Origin: UMGS1002 sp045586785
GTDB taxonomy: Bacteria; Bacillota; Clostridia; Oscillospirales; CAG-272
Reading direction: 5' to 3'
Assembly (NCBI GenBank): GCA_045586785.1
Contig: JAZNBA010000071.1
Span: forward strand, 1-59,418
Length of the DNA: 59,418 bases
Below, piece by piece: positions 25,048 through 34,046 of this stretch. Under the pieces are notes generated by a model. That model was not told the DNA's origin, did not search any database, and worked only from the letters and a program-made list of their open reading frames with translations. Every line of letters starts with the position of its first letter. The stretch's first letter is position 1. The position numbers and the translations under genes were made by a program.

Positions 25048-26058
25048 TTATCTGATAATTATATACGCAAAGTATGCAATGTAAATTGCCAGCAGTGCTC
25101 CACCTTCAAGGCGAGAGATACGGTTTTTGGTGGCGGAGAACAGCCATACGATAAGGCTTACTGCGATAAGTATGATAACATCATATATCGTGTTGATGCC
25201 TACTGTCATGGGGGAGATCAGCGCGCTGAAGCATAAAATGAAAATAATGTTGAATATGCTTGATCCGATGACGTTGCCAAGTGCCAGGTCACTTTCGCCT
25301 TTTTTGGCGGCTACCATTGAGGTCACAAGCTCGGGAAGGGAGGTGCCTAAGGCAACTATTGTAAGCCCTATCAACTCTTCGCTCATGCCGAAATTTGCGG
25401 CGATGGTTTTGGCGCTGTCGACTACCAAGTCGCCGCCCCAGATAATGCCTGCGGCGCCCAGCACGATAAAAAGTATTGCCTTTATGACAGATGGCTTTTT
25501 TGGGTCTGTTATATCCTCATCGGTGTCTCCGTTTCGCTTCCTTGCCTTGAGCGCGCCGCTTATCTGCCACCACATGAAAAATACAAGCAAGGTAAGTAAA
25601 ACGATGCCTGCTGCCCGCCCAAGTGTAAATGACGCATCTTTCAGCTTATCCCAAAAGTCAAGCTCGGGTATTGCGACTTCATGCTCGGCGAATTTTACTC
25701 CGAGAAGCAGCCATGCAAGCAGTACAACGGTTACTGCTATGCTGAAGGGGATTTCTTTTGTAACGGTGTCTTTTTTAGTCGCTACGGGCAACACAAGGGC
25801 GCTGGCACCCAGAACAACCAGCAAATTGAAAAAGTTTGAGCCTACGACATTGCTTACTGCAAGGCTGTTTGCGCCCGTTACCGAGGCGCTGATACTGACC
25901 GCGGCTTCGGGCAGGGAAGTGCCCAGCGCGACTACGGTAAGTCCTATAATGATGGAAGGCACCTTGAACATTTTTGCGACTGCAGAGCTGCCGTCAACAA
26001 AAAAATCTGCGCCCTTTATCAAAAGCACAAATCCTACAACAAGCCAAATATATTCCAC
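25048..26058 (-). CDS. Calcium/sodium antiporter (CaCA family)
   Basis: The protein has 336 residues with ten to eleven membrane segments. It carries both alpha-repeats of the CaCA family: GLTVVALGTSLPEAAVSISA with SNVVGSNFFNLLVVLG (first half), and GLTIVALGTSLPELVTSMVA with LGNVIGSSIFNIIFILC (second half). The conserved Glu in each GTSLPE and the Asn/Ser in GSNxFN bind Na+ and Ca2+. It resembles YrbG-type exchangers. A divergent paralogue lies 245 bp away at 26304. The real family of the cation (Ca2+ or K+/Na+ variants) is not settled by sequence. Confidence 0.9.
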   Translation of the reverse strand: MEYIWLVVGFVLLIKGADFFVDGSSAVAKMFKVPSIIIGLTVVALGTSLPEAAVSISASVTGANSLAVSNVVGSNFFNLLVVLGASALVLPVATKKDTVTKEIPFSIAVTVVLLAWLLLGVKFAEHEVAIPELDFWDKLKDASFTLGRAAGIVLLTLLVFFMWWQISGALKARKRNGDTDEDITDPKKPSVIKAILFIVLGAAGIIWGGDLVVDSAKTIAANFGMSEELIGLTIVALGTSLPELVTSMVAAKKGESDLALGNVIGSSIFNIIFILCFSALISPMTVGINTIYDVIILIAVSLIVWLFSATKNRISRLEGGALLAIYIAYFAYIIIR

Positions 26059-26112
26059 TACAGAACACTCTCCTTAACAAATCGGTATACTAAATAATAT
26101 TGCTATTTCTAA

Positions 26113-26142
26113 ATTATAGCATAAAACAGACTGCCGTGTCAA
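26113..26142 (-). promoter_or_regulatory. Promoter for the minus-strand antiporter
   Basis: On the minus strand TTGACA (26137-26142), 18 bp, TATAAT (26113-26118). Confidence 0.7.
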
Positions 26143-26224
26143 TACATTGTAACGCGGATTTGACAAAATACGTATATGAAGTCCAAAAACCGCAACGCAC
26201 CGTTGACAAAAAGAAATTTTAGGG

Positions 26225-26253
26225 TTGACAATGCAGCTGTGATATGATATAAT
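26225..26253 (+). promoter_or_regulatory. Promoter for the plus-strand antiporter
   Basis: TTGACA (26225-26230), 17 bp, TATAAT (26248-26253); a full consensus match. Confidence 0.85.
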
Positions 26254-26303
26254 TTCCATCATATTAATATATAATATCATAAATAGGTTGAAAGGGGTTA
26301 TTT

Positions 26304-27305
26304 ATGGAATATGTATGGCTTATAGGGGGATTTGTTCTCCTTATTGTAGGTGCTGACGTCTTTGTTGAGGGAAGCTCGGCGATTGCCAAGCTTTTCAAGA
26401 TTCCCGCTATAATTATCGGTCTTACTGTGGTTGCGTTTGGCACAAGTATGCCTGAGGCATCCGTTAGCATAAGCGCGGCGTTGGCAGGAGAAAACAGTCT
26501 TGCGATCAGCAACGTTATCGGTTCCAATATTTTTAATTTGCTTGTTGTTCTGGGGGCAAGCGCGGCCATTTTGCCGGTTGCCACAAATGCTGCGGCGGTC
26601 AAAAAGGAAATTCCTTTTTCCATTGGTATAACCGTTGTTCTGGGCGCAATACTGTGCTTTGGTGCAAAATTTGCGGAAGCTGCGATTCCTGAAATTGGAT
26701 TTTTTGAAAAGCTAAAAAGCGCAAGCTTTACGCTGGGTCTCATCGGTGGGATCATACTTATAGCGCTTTTTGCACTTTATATGTACTGGCAGATAAGCGG
26801 TGCGCTCAAGGCAAGAAAAAACGGAGAAGTTGAAGAAGAGCTTGACGACGGTAAGAAGCTGTCACCCATGATGGCGATCGAGATGGTTATTCTCGGCATT
26901 GTGGGTATTATCATAGGTGGAGATCTGGTTGTCGACAATGCAACTATCATCGCAGAAAATTTCGGTATGAGTCAAACATTTATAGGGCTTACCATAGTAG
27001 CGATGGGCACGTCGCTTCCCGAGCTTGTAACCTCAATGGTAGCGGCTAAAAAGGGTGAGAGCGATCTGGCGCTGGGTAACGTCATTGGTTCCAATATCTT
27101 CAATATAATATTTATACTCGGATTCAGCTCTATTATTGCGCCAATGTCGGTTGATATATTGTCAATCTATGATATTATTATCTTGGCAGGAATAAGCGTA
27201 GTGGCGTGGATATTTGCAAAAACAAAAAGCAAGGTGTCCCGCGGCGAGGGATTAATAATGCTCGGAATGTATGCTGTTTATTTCGTGTATATACTTTTAA
27301 GATAA
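26304..27305 (+). CDS. Calcium/sodium antiporter (CaCA family), second copy
   Basis: The protein has 333 residues and is a close paralogue of the divergent gene at 25048. Both start MEYxWL and share GLTVVAFGTSMPEASVSIS, SNVIGSNIFNLLVVLG, GTSLPELVTSMVAAKKGESDLALGNVIGS. The central cytoplasmic loop is acidic (NGEVEEELDDGKK), a region that in this family can sense cations. GAAAGGGG precedes the ATG. Two exchangers facing apart with separate consensus promoters suggest duplication with independent expression. Confidence 0.9.
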   Translation: MEYVWLIGGFVLLIVGADVFVEGSSAIAKLFKIPAIIIGLTVVAFGTSMPEASVSISAALAGENSLAISNVIGSNIFNLLVVLGASAAILPVATNAAAVKKEIPFSIGITVVLGAILCFGAKFAEAAIPEIGFFEKLKSASFTLGLIGGIILIALFALYMYWQISGALKARKNGEVEEELDDGKKLSPMMAIEMVILGIVGIIIGGDLVVDNATIIAENFGMSQTFIGLTIVAMGTSLPELVTSMVAAKKGESDLALGNVIGSNIFNIIFILGFSSIIAPMSVDILSIYDIIILAGISVVAWIFAKTKSKVSRGEGLIMLGMYAVYFVYILLR

Positions 27306-27308
27306 CAA

Positions 27309-27345
27309 AAAATCAGGCTTGCAATTGCAAGTCTGATTTTTTGTT
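27309..27345. terminator. Bidirectional terminator
   Basis: AATCAGGCTTGCAA and TTGCAAGTCTGATT form a 14-bp stem with one mismatch, with T runs on both strands between convergent genes. Confidence 0.85.
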
Positions 27346-27352
27346 TTAAAAA

Positions 27353-27850
27353 TTATTTTAATGCAGACTCGACAGCGTCAAACGCGATTGCTTTATCTGC
27401 TTCTGTCAGCATGGTGTAAACAACGTAATTACCGAATATTCTGATCTCCGCGCCTTCCATCTTGGGGTGCTCGGAAGCAATGTAGTTTGCCTGTGCGACC
27501 CAGCGGTCTTTGGATTTCGCGATATAAGCTTCACAGATAGCCTTCATGCTTTCAGCCTCTCCGTCCTTGACGTGGAAAATGCCGAACTGATTGATGTTTG
27601 TGCTGGTTGCGGACATCTGAATGACATATTCGGTGACAATGCTGTCGGCGCCTTCGAAGTAAAAGCTCAGATAATCACTGTCGGGTGAATAGTAACCGTC
27701 GGGAACGGGTATTTTTGATTGAATTGCCGAGTCGAGAGTACTGACAGCTACGTCATCACGGTAGTCGGCACCGCCGCAAGCGGCAAGTGCCATGGCAGAA
27801 AAGATAACGACCAGAATAAGCGAAATTATGCGAACAGTATATTTTTTCAT
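27353..27850 (-). CDS. DUF4358-type lipoprotein
   Basis: The protein has 165 residues with a lipoprotein signal ending MALAACG (Cys25). The mature part (IPVPDGYYSPDSDYLSFYFEG, then IVTEYVIQMSATSTNINQFGIFHVKDG, then GAEIRIFGNYVVYTML) has the pattern of the DUF4358 family, which is common in Clostridia and uncharacterised. It is the last gene of a three-gene minus-strand operon with an SGNH hydrolase and a small membrane protein, 15 nt after the hydrolase. Confidence 0.75.
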   Translation of the reverse strand: MKKYTVRIISLILVVIFSAMALAACGGADYRDDVAVSTLDSAIQSKIPVPDGYYSPDSDYLSFYFEGADSIVTEYVIQMSATSTNINQFGIFHVKDGEAESMKAICEAYIAKSKDRWVAQANYIASEHPKMEGAEIRIFGNYVVYTMLTEADKAIAFDAVESALK

Positions 27851-27865
27851 ATCAAACCTCGTTTT

Positions 27866-28768
27866 TTAATTTTTAGGGTATCCGTGTGTGCGGATGTAGT
27901 TAAGTACAACGTCAAAGCCGCTTGGCATCAGATGCAGACCGTCGCCGTTCTGATGGCTCAGAGGCAGATAACCGTCTTCGCCCTTGAGGGCGGAATTGGT
28001 GTCAAGATATTTGAGTCCGTATTCCTCGGCGAGCTGCTCGACCCAGGTATTTGCCAGATCGATCTTGTCATTGGTTATGTCCTTGAGCTCGTTGTTGGTT
28101 GCGACGGGGTAGATGGACTGAAGTATTATTTTGGTTTCGGGCGATGCTGCGGTGATATCGTCAAGCAGCATACGGTAATATTTTTTGAACTCGGTCTCGC
28201 CGCAGTAGGGAACACCGTAGTTTATTCCCAATGTGATGACCATATATTCGGGCTTGGCAACTGCCGCCGCTTGCGCTACCGTCATTTCCTCGCCCGTTTC
28301 GGGATAAACGATCTTATAAGTGGCGACGAGGGCGTTGAGTGAGTATGTTCCGCTTTCGGGGACCCACACTTGCTTTGTGTTTTTGCCGCCTGACAGTACC
28401 CCATAATGCTTCATGCCGTATGTTGTGCTGTCACCTACGAAAATTATTTTGTCCAGATATTCCTGACCGTAATCCTCGGTTTGCTCAAGGCGCGCGGGGG
28501 ACACCGTAACACCCGTCTGAATTGACGAGGTGCCATCGGGCGGTGCGGTAGTCGTGTCATCGGGTATGACATCCGTGATGCCGTCTTCGGGCGGCAGTGT
28601 GGCTTCAAATTCGGCTTTTCTCACGCGAGCCTCCACGCCAGCCAGAATTATCAGCTCAATACAGCATATGATAATGAGCAGATTTATTGCTATCAACGCC
28701 ATGCATACAAGCGTGAACATTTTTGAGTCAACGCGATCTCGCGGTATTTTATTGTAGAATTTTTTCAT
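27866..28768 (-). CDS. Membrane-anchored SGNH/GDSL hydrolase
   Basis: The protein has 300 residues. An N-terminal membrane helix (about 20-45) and a Thr/Pro-rich linker lead to an extracellular SGNH domain. Block I is FVGDSTTYG (nucleophile Ser), block III is LGINYG in the position of the usual GxND, and block V is DGLHLMPSG with the catalytic Asp and His. This class includes esterases and O-acetyl-transfer or deacetylation enzymes acting on cell-wall glycans. The substrate is unknown. Its place beside a DUF4358 lipoprotein in an envelope operon supports surface glycan work. Confidence 0.8.
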   Translation of the reverse strand: MKKFYNKIPRDRVDSKMFTLVCMALIAINLLIIICCIELIILAGVEARVRKAEFEATLPPEDGITDVIPDDTTTAPPDGTSSIQTGVTVSPARLEQTEDYGQEYLDKIIFVGDSTTYGMKHYGVLSGGKNTKQVWVPESGTYSLNALVATYKIVYPETGEEMTVAQAAAVAKPEYMVITLGINYGVPYCGETEFKKYYRMLLDDITAASPETKIILQSIYPVATNNELKDITNDKIDLANTWVEQLAEEYGLKYLDTNSALKGEDGYLPLSHQNGDGLHLMPSGFDVVLNYIRTHGYPKN

Positions 28769-28794
28769 TACGATCTCCTATTTGCTACGCTCGG

Positions 28795-29211
28795 TCAGTC
28801 TTTTTTGAACATGGAGCTGTATTCCTGCTCACGGTCCGCACGGCGGTGTGCGCTGGCGCTTCTGAGGCCTATTATTGTCATTATTACTGTGTAGATCACA
28901 TAATATACCAGCATGCCTATCAAGGGGTTTATACTGCCATCATCAAGGGGAAGCAGCATAAACAGCCAAAATCCCGCGCCGGTTATAATGGCGTGCAAAG
29001 CGACGCGAAGCGGCAATGTGAGCTTGTTGGCTTTGAGCAGTGCGTTTGACATTGAAAGGGCAAGCATAAACCCGAACGACGCCGCAATGCGGTAGGCGGA
29101 GAATATGCCCTCTTTGCCGTATATGGCGAACATGATAAGTGCGAACGGCACTGTAAACACGGTAAAATAAATACAGGCGGGAACTAATATTTTATTTATA
29201 AAATCCTTCAT
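28795..29211 (-). CDS. Small four-helix membrane protein
   Basis: The protein has 138 residues with four predicted membrane segments and a charged C-terminal tail (SAHRRADREQEYSSMFKKD). The layout resembles DUF3021-like proteins but I cannot confirm the family. It is the first gene of the operon leading to the SGNH hydrolase (26-nt gap) and has GGAAG upstream of its ATG. Confidence 0.65.
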   Translation of the reverse strand: MKDFINKILVPACIYFTVFTVPFALIMFAIYGKEGIFSAYRIAASFGFMLALSMSNALLKANKLTLPLRVALHAIITGAGFWLFMLLPLDDGSINPLIGMLVYYVIYTVIMTIIGLRSASAHRRADREQEYSSMFKKD

Positions 29212-29260
29212 GAGCTTCCTTTGTGCGGCGCGATCTGCGCATATAATTTAGTTATATTAT

Positions 29261-29289
29261 ATATTAACATATTTTGTCGTGCTTTGCAA
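29261..29289 (-). promoter_or_regulatory. Promoter of the small envelope operon
   Basis: On the minus strand TTGCAA (29284-29289), 17 bp, TAATAT (29261-29266). Confidence 0.5.
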
Positions 29290-29447
29290 GATGAAAAAAG
29301 CAAGTATTTATCAATTTATGCAGATTTTTTAACTTGACTGTAAGAGCTGTGGCGGAGACCTTTGCACGTTTCGTGACAGAGTTTGCGATAACAATAGTGG
29401 TTTGTGTATTTTTTATTGAAATATTCATGTAAATATTCATTTTTCAC
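29290..29447. other. Intergenic stretch between divergent promoters
   Basis: This AT-rich sequence lies between the envelope-operon promoter and the nusB promoter. I see no gene, strong hairpin or repeat in it. Confidence 0.5.
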
Positions 29448-29476
29448 TTGACTTTACGGGCATGAAATTGTATAAT
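29448..29476 (+). promoter_or_regulatory. Promoter of the nusB operon
   Basis: TTGACT (29448-29453), 17 bp, TATAAT (29471-29476), about 50 nt ahead of the nusB ATG. Confidence 0.8.
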
Positions 29477-29525
29477 ATAATATTGTGGAGTAATATTGTC
29501 AGCGGACATTATGAAAGGAATACAC

Positions 29526-29948
29526 ATGACAAGAAGAGAAGCAAGAGAAGCAGTGTTCGGACTGCTGTTTGAAACGGATTTTCACCCTCAGGATGCCGCA
29601 GAGGATATATTTGACATATCCTGCGACAACCGCGAGATCGGCGAGGACAAATATATCCGCGCCGCTTATTTCGGTGTTATGGAGCACATGGACGAGATCG
29701 ACGGCATTATTGAGCAGCACGCTCATGGCTGGAAGACTTACCGTATGTCTGCCATGTCCCGTGCGGCTCTCAGACTTTGCGTCTGGGAAATGATGTACGG
29801 CGAAAACATCCCGATCGCCGTTTCAATAAACGAGGCTATAGAGCTCGTAAAAAAATATGACGATGAAAAAGCACGTCCGTTTGTCAACGGCATACTTAAT
29901 TCCGTCAAGAAGAAAATTGAAAACGATAAGGCTCAGGGCAATGAATAA
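29526..29948 (+). CDS. nusB: Transcription antitermination factor NusB
   Basis: The protein has 140 residues, the usual NusB size. It binds boxA RNA with NusE (S10) and supports rRNA antitermination. The MTRREAREAVFGLLFETDF start and the C-terminal IPIAVSINEAIELVKKYDDE ... FVNGILNSV are classic NusB. The start at 29526 has AAAGGA seven bases upstream; the in-frame ATG at 29511 lacks one. It opens an ~10.6-kb run of housekeeping genes and overlaps the next gene by 8 nt. Confidence 0.93.
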   Translation: MTRREAREAVFGLLFETDFHPQDAAEDIFDISCDNREIGEDKYIRAAYFGVMEHMDEIDGIIEQHAHGWKTYRMSAMSRAALRLCVWEMMYGENIPIAVSINEAIELVKKYDDEKARPFVNGILNSVKKKIENDKAQGNE

Positions 29949-30900
29949 GCTGTGCTATGTTGGCATCGATACCAGCAACTATACCACCTCGGCGGCAGTG
30001 TGCGACGGTGACGGCAATGTTGTTGCCAACCTGAAATGTCCTCTGCCTGTGGCAGAGGGCGGTTGCGGCTTGCGTCAGAGCGACGCGCTGTTTGCCCACG
30101 TAAAAAATATGCCGTCCTTGATGGCGCGGCTTGATGCGGCGCTTGACGGGCACAGCGTTGCGGCGCTGGGAGTTTCCACGCGTCCGCGTGACGCGGAGGG
30201 CTCGTATATGCCTTGCTTTTTGGCTGGTGACGCGGCGGCGAGAGCCTTTGCGGCAGGACGGAATATTTCCGTTTATGAGTTTTCCCACCAGAGCGGTCAC
30301 ATTATGGCGGCGGCGTATTCGTCGGGTGAGTCGGCGCGTTTGCTGAATGAACCCTTTTGCGCGTTTCACGTATCGGGTGGCACTACGGAGCTGGTTCGTG
30401 TCATGCCCAAGACAGCGGGCTTTGACGTAACTCTGCTTGGCGGCACGTTGGATCTTAATGCAGGTCAGGCTATCGACAGAGTTGGTGTTGCTATGGGACT
30501 CAAGTTTCCATGCGGTCCCGCGCTGGAGCAGCTGGCACTTGCCAATACTTCAAAAGTGCCCAAGCCACGCATATGCGTTAAAGGACTTGATTGCAATTTG
30601 TCGGGTCTTGAAAATCTGGCGACGGGGCTTTACAAAAAAGACAACAATGCCGAGCTGTGTGCGGCGTACGTGCTGAAATTCGTAGGTGAGACGCTTCGCG
30701 CTATGACGCGTAATGTTCGTGAGCAGTATCCCGGTACACCTGTTTTATATGCGGGCGGCGTTATGAGCAACAGCATTATCAAGGGTATGCTGCGAGGAGA
30801 AGGTAACGTATATTTTTCCGAGCCTGCTTTTTCCGCCGACAACGCGGCGGGCGTGGCGCTTTTGTGCCGTGCCGCACATAGAGCGGAGGCGTGTAAATGA
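29941..30900 (+). CDS. TsaD/Kae1-like protein (peptidase M22 family)
   Basis: The protein has 319 residues. The ASKHA-fold start VGIDTSNYTTSAAV and the metal motif SHQSGH (H116-x3-H120) match the TsaD/Gcp/Kae1 family, as do FHVSGGTTELVRV and YAGGVMSNSII. TsaD makes the t6A37 modification on tRNAs together with TsaB, TsaE and TsaC. This protein is a little shorter than typical TsaD (~340), and the TsaD GPG motif region is altered, so it may be the paralogue that many Clostridia carry next to xseA rather than the t6A enzyme. It starts within nusB and overlaps xseA by 4 nt. Confidence 0.75.
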   Translation: MNKLCYVGIDTSNYTTSAAVCDGDGNVVANLKCPLPVAEGGCGLRQSDALFAHVKNMPSLMARLDAALDGHSVAALGVSTRPRDAEGSYMPCFLAGDAAARAFAAGRNISVYEFSHQSGHIMAAAYSSGESARLLNEPFCAFHVSGGTTELVRVMPKTAGFDVTLLGGTLDLNAGQAIDRVGVAMGLKFPCGPALEQLALANTSKVPKPRICVKGLDCNLSGLENLATGLYKKDNNAELCAAYVLKFVGETLRAMTRNVREQYPGTPVLYAGGVMSNSIIKGMLRGEGNVYFSEPAFSADNAAGVALLCRAAHRAEACK

Positions 30901-32117
30901 CGGGTGAGCGCAAAATGTTCAGCGTTACTCAGGTAAATGAGTATATAAAAATGCTGATAGACGGTGAGAGAGCACTGTCGCACATTCTCATACGTGGTGA
31001 GATATCCAACTTTAAAAATCACTATGCCACAGGTCACTTTTATTTCACGCTGAAGGACGAGGGCAGCTCTATGAAGGCTGTTATGTTCCGCAGCGCTGCG
31101 CAAAAGCTGGGATTTGTTCCCCGTGACGGCATGAAGGTCATTGTGGCAGGGCGCGTTGCTGTGTTTCCCCGTGACGGCGTATATCAGATATATGCCGAGG
31201 ATATACAGCCCGACGGAGTCGGTGCGCTGTACTTTGCTTTCGAGCAGCTCAAGGCAAAGCTGGAGGCAGAGGGCTTGTTTGACTCCGCGCGCAAGCGTCC
31301 GATAGTGCAGTTCCCGCGCAAAATAGGCGTTGTTACATCGCCCACCGGTGCGGCGATACAAGATATGATAAACATTCTCACCCGTCGGTATCCGGCGGTG
31401 GAGGTATATATTTACCCGGCGCAGGTGCAAGGTCCTACGGCACCGCCCACACTGTGCGCGGGAATAGAATTTTTCAACCGAGCACTGCCCGTGGACACCA
31501 TAATAATCGGTCGCGGCGGAGGCTCGCTGGAGGATCTTTGGGCGTTCAACAATGAAACGCTGGCGCGTTACGTTGCGGCGTCAAATATTCCCGTAATTTC
31601 GGCGGTAGGTCACGAGGTTGACTTTACCATCTGTGATTTCGCGGCAGACCTGCGAGCTCCCACGCCCTCGGCGGCGGCAGAGCTTGCCGTGCCCGACAGA
31701 CAGGAGCTTGCGGCGCGTGTGGGCGCTTTTGAGACACGGCTGTCAAGTGCGCTTTCCCGCGGTGTCGCCGAAAAGAGACGACGTGTGGATATGCTTGCGT
31801 CCTCCCGTATTCTCAGCGATCCTATGCGCTTCGTGGACGATAAAAAAATGGCGGTTGCGTCAATGAGTGAGCGACTTGATATGGCAAGTGCTCATATTTG
31901 CGACAGATCGCGGCGGGAGCTGTCGGTTCGCGCGGCGCAGCTGGGGGCTCTCAATCCCTTTGCGGTCATGACGCGAGGATATTCTGCGGTATTCGCCGAG
32001 GACCGCGCGGTAAAGTCGGTAAAACAGCTGACTGTCGGTGAACGCGTAAAGCTCAAGCTGAACGACGGTGAGGCAGAGGCAAATATTATAAGTACAAAAG
32101 AATTCGAGAACGTATAA
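30897..32117 (+). CDS. xseA: Exodeoxyribonuclease VII large subunit
   Basis: The protein has 406 residues. With XseB it degrades single-stranded DNA. The N-terminal OB fold (SVTQVNEYIKMLIDGERALSHILIRGEISNFK) and the catalytic region (IGVVTSPTGAAIQDMINILTRRYP; GRGGGSLEDLWAFNNE; SAVGHEVDFTICDFAADLRAPTPSAAAEL) are typical. The start ATGA overlaps the previous stop. An alternative ATG at 30915 is possible. Confidence 0.93.
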   Translation: MTGERKMFSVTQVNEYIKMLIDGERALSHILIRGEISNFKNHYATGHFYFTLKDEGSSMKAVMFRSAAQKLGFVPRDGMKVIVAGRVAVFPRDGVYQIYAEDIQPDGVGALYFAFEQLKAKLEAEGLFDSARKRPIVQFPRKIGVVTSPTGAAIQDMINILTRRYPAVEVYIYPAQVQGPTAPPTLCAGIEFFNRALPVDTIIIGRGGGSLEDLWAFNNETLARYVAASNIPVISAVGHEVDFTICDFAADLRAPTPSAAAELAVPDRQELAARVGAFETRLSSALSRGVAEKRRRVDMLASSRILSDPMRFVDDKKMAVASMSERLDMASAHICDRSRRELSVRAAQLGALNPFAVMTRGYSAVFAEDRAVKSVKQLTVGERVKLKLNDGEAEANIISTKEFENV

Positions 32118-32350
32118 TGGAAAATTTGAATTTTGAACAGTCGCTTGAGCGACTTGACGTAATAGTAAAACTGCTTGAAAGCGGAAATGCGCCTCTTGAG
32201 GAGTCCATGAAGCTTTATGAGGAGGGAATTGCCCTTGTGCGCGCGTGTAACAGCGCGCTGGAGCGCACCGAGGCTAAAATAAAACTGTTGCAGAGCGGTG
32301 AGAACGGTAATTTTACCGCTGTGCCGTTCTCTGCGGAGGGAGCAAAATAA
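32117..32350 (+). CDS. xseB: Exodeoxyribonuclease VII small subunit
   Basis: The protein has 77 residues. The FEQSLERLDVIVKLLESGNAPLEESMKLYEEG pattern is the whole XseB signature, forming a helical pair that binds XseA. It overlaps its neighbours on both sides by one base (TAATG), so the genes are translationally coupled. Confidence 0.93.
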   Translation: MENLNFEQSLERLDVIVKLLESGNAPLEESMKLYEEGIALVRACNSALERTEAKIKLLQSGENGNFTAVPFSAEGAK

Positions 32351-33255
32351 TGCAGCTTGATTTTAAAAAAGACGAAGTCATAAAAATGCTTGACGAGGAT
32401 GCCAAGCTGGTGGAAAATGCGTTGCACGGCTATCTTTCGGCAAATGATATTCACCTTCAGGTGTTGCTTGACGCCGAGCGCTACAGCATTTTTGCGGGCG
32501 GCAAGCGCATACGTCCCGCACTTGTTATTGAATTTTGCCGTCTTTTCGGCGGCGAGATAAAGGCGGCTCTGCCTTTTGCGGCGGCTGTGGAGATGGTGCA
32601 TACCTATTCGCTCATACACGACGACCTGCCGTGTATGGATGACGATGAGCTGCGCCGCGGACGTCCCACCTGTCACCGTCAGTTCGGCGAGGCAAACGCA
32701 TTGCTTGCGGGCGACGCACTTCTGACCTACGCTTTCGAGATAACGGCTCAAAACAGATACGTTGACGATCTGTGTGCCGCTTCTGCCGTTGTGGCACTTG
32801 CTAAGGCGGCGGGAAGTCTTGGTATGGTGGGCGGTCAGGTCATCGATCTTATAGGCGAGACGCGGGAGCTGGATTTTGAAACGCTGCTTCGTCTGCACCG
32901 ACTCAAGACAGGCGCGCTGATAAAGGTATCGGCACTGCTCGGCTGTCTGGCGGCAGGCTTGACCAAGGGTGACATGAAGTCGCTTGAGGCAACGGATTAT
33001 GCCGAAAAGATCGGACTTGTATTCCAGATAATAGATGATATACTGGACGTCACAGGCGACGAGGCAACGCTTGGCAAGGCGTGCGGAAACGATGCGGCGC
33101 ATAATAAGACCACGTTTATGACGTATTTCGGTATTGATGAAGCGCGCAAATATGCGGGTGAGCTTACCGACCGCGCTGTTGCGTCCATCAGCAAGTATGA
33201 GGGAAGTGAGCGTCTTTGCGCGCTGGCATACTTCCTGCTTGACAGAGATTATTGA
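32350..33255 (+). CDS. ispA: Polyprenyl (farnesyl/geranylgeranyl) diphosphate synthase
   Basis: The protein has 301 residues. It condenses isopentenyl diphosphate with allylic diphosphates. The first Asp-rich motif is IHDDLPCMDDDELRRG (89-104) and the second is QIIDDILDVTGD (near 225-236); GGKRIRPAL and HDDxxxxD spacing fit bacterial FPP synthase. It follows xseB directly, the standard xseA-xseB-ispA order. The dxs gene, which often comes next, is absent here; tlyA follows with a TGATG overlap. Confidence 0.9.
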   Translation: MQLDFKKDEVIKMLDEDAKLVENALHGYLSANDIHLQVLLDAERYSIFAGGKRIRPALVIEFCRLFGGEIKAALPFAAAVEMVHTYSLIHDDLPCMDDDELRRGRPTCHRQFGEANALLAGDALLTYAFEITAQNRYVDDLCAASAVVALAKAAGSLGMVGGQVIDLIGETRELDFETLLRLHRLKTGALIKVSALLGCLAAGLTKGDMKSLEATDYAEKIGLVFQIIDDILDVTGDEATLGKACGNDAAHNKTTFMTYFGIDEARKYAGELTDRAVASISKYEGSERLCALAYFLLDRDY

Positions 33256-34037
33256 TGCGAGTTGATGTTTATCTTGCCGCTACGGGACGGGCAAAGAGCC
33301 GTGAGGCGGCAAAACGACTTATAGAGACTGGCAGAGTCAGCATTGACGGAGTGGCGGTATCCAAGGCGTCCGAAAATGTGGACGAGGCGGCAGAGCACGA
33401 GGTAATAATTGCCGAAACGGATGAGTTTGTCAGCCGTGGAGGGCTAAAGCTTGAGGCTGCGCTGGACGCATTCAAGATCGACGTAACCGGCATGCGCGCC
33501 GCCGATATCGGCGCGTCCACGGGTGGATTTACCGATTGTCTTTTGCGCCGAGGAGCGGAGCTTGTATATGCGGCGGACTCGGGGCACGGTCAGCTTGATG
33601 AGAGGCTGTGTTGCGACGGGCGAGTCGTAAACATTGAGGGCTTCAATGCGCGCAAGCTGTGTGAGGGAGAGCTTGGCGGCATCGGCACGGGACTTGATAT
33701 TGCCGTGATGGACGTTTCGTTTATATCGCAAACATATATATTGCCCGGTATACCCAATTTGCTCAAGGCGGGCGGACTCCTTGTGAGTCTGATAAAGCCG
33801 CAGTTTGAGGCGGGCAGAGCCGCCGTGGGCAAGGGCGGTATTGTAAAACATAAGCAAGACAGGCTGGCTTCTGTCAGACGCGTTATGGACTGCGCGGCGG
33901 CAAGCGGCTTTGGATATATAGGCTTGATCACATCTCCGATCACGGGAGGTGACGGAAATGTTGAATATCTCCTTGCCGTGAAGCAGGGATCAGACAATGC
34001 TTTTCCGGATGCCCGAAGCATTGGCAGATTGATATAG
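33255..34037 (+). CDS. TlyA-type rRNA methyltransferase
   Basis: The protein has 260 residues. An S4 RNA-binding domain (MRVDVYLAATGRAKSREAAKRLIETGRV, 1-60) is followed by an FtsJ-like methyltransferase domain with the SAM loop AADIGASTGGFTDCLL (about 77-92). C-terminal LIKPQFE fits TlyA. Members methylate 16S and/or 23S rRNA ribose. I start at ATG 33255, which overlaps the ispA stop; a TTG at 33252 is also in frame. Confidence 0.9.
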   Translation: MRVDVYLAATGRAKSREAAKRLIETGRVSIDGVAVSKASENVDEAAEHEVIIAETDEFVSRGGLKLEAALDAFKIDVTGMRAADIGASTGGFTDCLLRRGAELVYAADSGHGQLDERLCCDGRVVNIEGFNARKLCEGELGGIGTGLDIAVMDVSFISQTYILPGIPNLLKAGGLLVSLIKPQFEAGRAAVGKGGIVKHKQDRLASVRRVMDCAAASGFGYIGLITSPITGGDGNVEYLLAVKQGSDNAFPDARSIGRLI

Positions 34038-34046
34038 GAGGGCCCT

